From positions 1 through 42,189 of the IMG/VR virus record IMGVR_UViG_3300048027_000084: 42,189 nucleotides of DNA. One strand, 5' to 3'. The translations under genes were made by a program, and so were the position numbers. This document shows, one piece after another, positions 40,277-42,189 of this stretch; the first letter of the stretch is position 1, and every line of letters starts with the position of its first letter. Under the pieces are notes generated by a model that worked only from the letters and a program-made list of their open reading frames with translations, made no database searches and was not told where the DNA came from. The stretch is from a virus.

Positions 40277-41064
40277 TGAGTGATTATGGCTTAACAGTAT
40301 ATAATGATAATAACGGGTTAATGTTTGACTCTTCTCGTAAAATGAATAGTTATGTTGTTACTGAAATTGGAACAGGATTGGGACCTAGTATTACGATAGG
40401 TTCAGATGATTTTGTTTTTGTAAAGGTACCATATGGTCAAGCAAGCAGTTTTGCAACCACTGTAGTGTTTATGGGCGCACCCTTAACTATACCACCAACT
40501 GCGCCGGCATTTTATGGACAAGATTTTACTCTGACTAACAACAATGGTATTAGTAACACCACATGGACATCCCCTACTCCAGTAATCCTAGATTACTTTG
40601 TAGTACGACATTCTAGTCAAATATCATCTACGGATGATTATGGTCTAGTTGTGTACAACGAAGATCAAACTGTACAATTTGATAGTAGATCCATAACATT
40701 AGGACAGCATTTTAAGATCAACAGTTTTTATGAAACGAGAACTGTGGATGCTTGGTCACCACAAAATGGTGGTGAAGAACTAGGATCTTCAGGTGACTAC
40801 GTTGAACTTTCAAAATGGACAAATGGAGTAGTTGGTGGACTTATTACTAGTTCTACGGTTATAGGCCTATGGATTGGTCCACGTCATGCTATAAATTATT
40901 TCAGTACTGCGATCGACCTCGGCAACTCTGGCGATGACGATGATTCACCGCTGGGGCCACCCGGCGGCAACGGACTCCCAACCAGCGGTGGTAACTTTGC
41001 CACAAGTACTGAAAGTTATAATAATTCCATTAATGCAATGATCGTTACTGGCGTATTAATTTAA
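40276..41064 (+). CDS. fibre-associated protein with two YGL domains (262 aa)
   Basis: Two copies of the same domain: residues 3-20 DYGLTVYNDNNGLMFDSS and 121-138 DYGLVVYNEDQTVQFDSR. Each is followed by a beta-rich stretch. A Gly/Pro/Asp-rich segment (about 218-240, SGDDDDSPLGPPGGNGLPTS) precedes the C-terminus, NSINAMIVTGVLI. It is an expanded relative of the preceding 100-residue protein, so the three domains probably arose by duplication. Place and pattern suggest a receptor-binding or fibre-tip role. Confidence 0.66.
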   Translation: MSDYGLTVYNDNNGLMFDSSRKMNSYVVTEIGTGLGPSITIGSDDFVFVKVPYGQASSFATTVVFMGAPLTIPPTAPAFYGQDFTLTNNNGISNTTWTSPTPVILDYFVVRHSSQISSTDDYGLVVYNEDQTVQFDSRSITLGQHFKINSFYETRTVDAWSPQNGGEELGSSGDYVELSKWTNGVVGGLITSSTVIGLWIGPRHAINYFSTAIDLGNSGDDDDSPLGPPGGNGLPTSGGNFATSTESYNNSINAMIVTGVLI

Positions 41065-41078
41065 AAAAGAGAAAGAAA

Positions 41079-41519
41079 ATGATTTATTACATCGCATACA
41101 TTAGAAATAATGAAATACAAACATTAAAGTTAGCCAGTGGCTCTAACGAACCTGAAGGTTTAAGAGAAGATGGCACAACAATTGTACACATCGATTTTGT
41201 TGTTCAAGACAAAACAGATTTTATACAAACTCATTATTGGGATGGTGACTGGAAACAAAGAGAACCTTCTCCAAATATACATTCTTCTTGGGTAGATGGA
41301 GAATGGGTTTGGGATCAAGAAGATCTAATGAATGAAGTCAGATTTATGAGAAATCGCATTATAGCGAGCACTGACTGGACTCAGCTCTCAGACTCTCCAC
41401 TATCTACTGATATGAAGAATGCGTGGGCGGGGTATCGTCAAGAATTAAGAGACTTAGACTTTATTGATCCGGATATGTCAAATATTAATCAGGTTAACTG
41501 GCCAGAACCCCCACAATAA
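41079..41519 (+). CDS. tail fibre assembly chaperone-like protein
   Basis: A 146-residue protein whose C-terminal half is the fibre-assembly/TAC pattern: RFMRNRIIASTDWTQLSDSPLS (about 88-109), WAGYRQELRDLDF and a closing NWPEPPQ (consensus R...L..SDWTQLPD.PL......W..YRQ.LRD......WP..P). Such proteins help fibre proteins to trimerise or mature. The N-terminal half (IAYIRNNEIQTLKLASG) is a small beta domain. Its position right after the fibre genes supports the role. A terminator follows. Confidence 0.8.
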   Translation: MIYYIAYIRNNEIQTLKLASGSNEPEGLREDGTTIVHIDFVVQDKTDFIQTHYWDGDWKQREPSPNIHSSWVDGEWVWDQEDLMNEVRFMRNRIIASTDWTQLSDSPLSTDMKNAWAGYRQELRDLDFIDPDMSNINQVNWPEPPQ

Positions 41520-41574
41520 TTATTTACTTAATCTCTGAAATTAGAATATTATAAGTAAAGTAAATATTTTTTTA

Positions 41575-41611
41575 AAAATGTGCTTAGACTTCGTTTATGC
41601 ACATTTTTTTT
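41575..41611 (+). terminator. rho-independent terminator after the fibre operon
   Basis: AAAATGTGC (41575-41583) pairs with GCACATTTT (41599-41607) around a 15-base loop that contains further partial pairing, and the 3' arm runs into eight T residues (41604-41611). The next late promoter begins three bases later. Confidence 0.85.
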
Positions 41612-41613
41612 GT

Positions 41614-41621
41614 TATAAATA
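41614..41621 (+). promoter_or_regulatory. T4-type late promoter TATAAATA
   Basis: Perfect octamer immediately after the terminator and 51 bases before the GTG of the last gene. Confidence 0.8.
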
Positions 41622-41672
41622 AAGGGGTCATTAACCAATAAACTTTAACTTTAGCTAAAGAGAGACGATATC

Positions 41673-42189
41673 GTGTCAGCATCTAGTATACCACTAAAAA
41701 TTAAAAATACCGATGGTGACCTACAGGAATTCACTCCAGCGCAAGAGATGTATCTTGCGGTAAAGGTGGGTGAAGCATTAGCGGAGGCCTCCGCTGGTGA
41801 TGTCGGTGACATCAGTCTAACCAATGGTACAAACATCGGTTCTTTTGTAGATACGTACTACAATGAACCAGCGGGTACACACCCAATGTCTGCTATCACT
41901 GGCACAAGTGTAACTACAACCTTGAAACAGGTTGCTGGTTCCGCGAGTGAATCTGGTTCTGATTTTGCCCGTCCTGTCGGTTATTATGCAGATAATTCTA
42001 ATCCTGGCTTCTACGAAATGGTAGACTCAGATTTAGATAATCTCACAAATCGTGCACTAAAAAATGTGGAGACCCTAGGTCTTCAGGGTGCATATGAACT
42101 TTCAACGTCCTCGCCAGGCAGTGATTGGACCAAACACATCGATGGTGTGTTCTCCGATACTCATGGTGACGGTACAACAACTCAATACC
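41673..42189 (+). CDS. virion structural protein, N-terminal part (cut by window end)
   Basis: The frame opens with GTG (AGAGAG ribosome site upstream) and stays open to the right edge, 172 codons. The product starts MSASSIPLKIKNTDGDLQEFTPAQEMYLAVKVGEAL, matching in my memory a virion structural protein of marine T4-like phages that starts SIPLxxKxTxGDLQ.xTxxEENYLAY. No exact role is established. Residues 45-60 (DISLTNGTNIGSFVDTYYN) look like the beta-rich continuation. It has its own late promoter. Confidence 0.72.
   Translation, partial: MSASSIPLKIKNTDGDLQEFTPAQEMYLAVKVGEALAEASAGDVGDISLTNGTNIGSFVDTYYNEPAGTHPMSAITGTSVTTTLKQVAGSASESGSDFARPVGYYADNSNPGFYEMVDSDLDNLTNRALKNVETLGLQGAYELSTSSPGSDWTKHIDGVFSDTHGDGTTTQY

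Noticed and set aside
1-42189. tRNA genes, insertion sequences, integrase and attachment sites.
   Set aside because: None was seen on reading either strand; no cloverleaf, CCA end, transposase motif or terminal repeats were recognised. A tRNAscan run would be decisive.

Overview
The window is part of the genome of a T4-type contractile-tailed phage (myovirus). It carries recognisable counterparts of T4 genes 33, 32, 26, 54, 2, 4, 48, 53, 27, 5, 25, 6 and 8. Seven sites match the T4 late-promoter octamer TATAAATA. The style of the genes (gp32 without a zinc finger, DUF4815 giant structural protein, NDG-type fibre N-termini, GTG-started structural gene at the right end) resembles marine T4-like phages of the KVP40/cyanophage/pelagiphage sort. 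Strong sigma70-like promoters suggest a gammaproteobacterial or similar host, but the host cannot be fixed from this window.

Layout. (1) Bases 1-1447: the tail of a C5-cytosine DNA methyltransferase, overlapped by a CmoA-like carboxy-SAM synthase gene, then a PD-(D/E)XK nuclease-like gene. (2) Bases 1.48-8.26 kb: an early region of small genes, all on the + strand, driven by seven -35/-10 promoters. Five of these share an 11-bp extension after the -10 box. It includes two HExxH metallopeptidase-like proteins, a MazG-like pyrophosphohydrolase, small membrane proteins and a histone-H1-like tailed protein. (3) Bases 8.25-9.8 kb: the late-transcription co-activator gp33, the ssDNA-binding protein gp32 with a probable translational operator, and a membrane-anchored SAP-like protein, closed by a strong terminator. 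(4) Bases 9.8-14.7 kb, - strand: a SAM methyltransferase, gp4, a gp2-like protein, a tail-tube-like protein, gp26 with a -1 frame extension at an eight-T run, and the tape-measure/gp29-like protein. (5) Bases 14.7-42.2 kb, + strand: baseplate genes (48, 53, 27, 5, 25, 6, a gp7-position protein), a 1333-residue collagen-like fibre, a 2OG-Fe(II) oxygenase, a glycosyltransferase, gp8, a 2127-residue DUF4815 protein, a second repeat-built fibre with accessory proteins, a fibre-assembly chaperone, and the start of another virion protein.

Main points. The MTase/CmoA pair, with Arg in place of the motif X Asn of the MTase, suggests a natural DNA carboxymethylation system making 5-carboxymethylcytosine. 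The collagen-like fibre is followed at once by an oxygenase and a glycosyltransferase, and every lysine I found in its Gly-X-Y tract sits in the Y position. That suggests a virus-encoded collagen hydroxylation/glycosylation cassette. gp26 appears to be extended by programmed -1 frameshifting just upstream of the tape-measure gene, as in lambda-type tail chaperones. All functional statements come from reading the sequence and from remembered family features; no database search was run.
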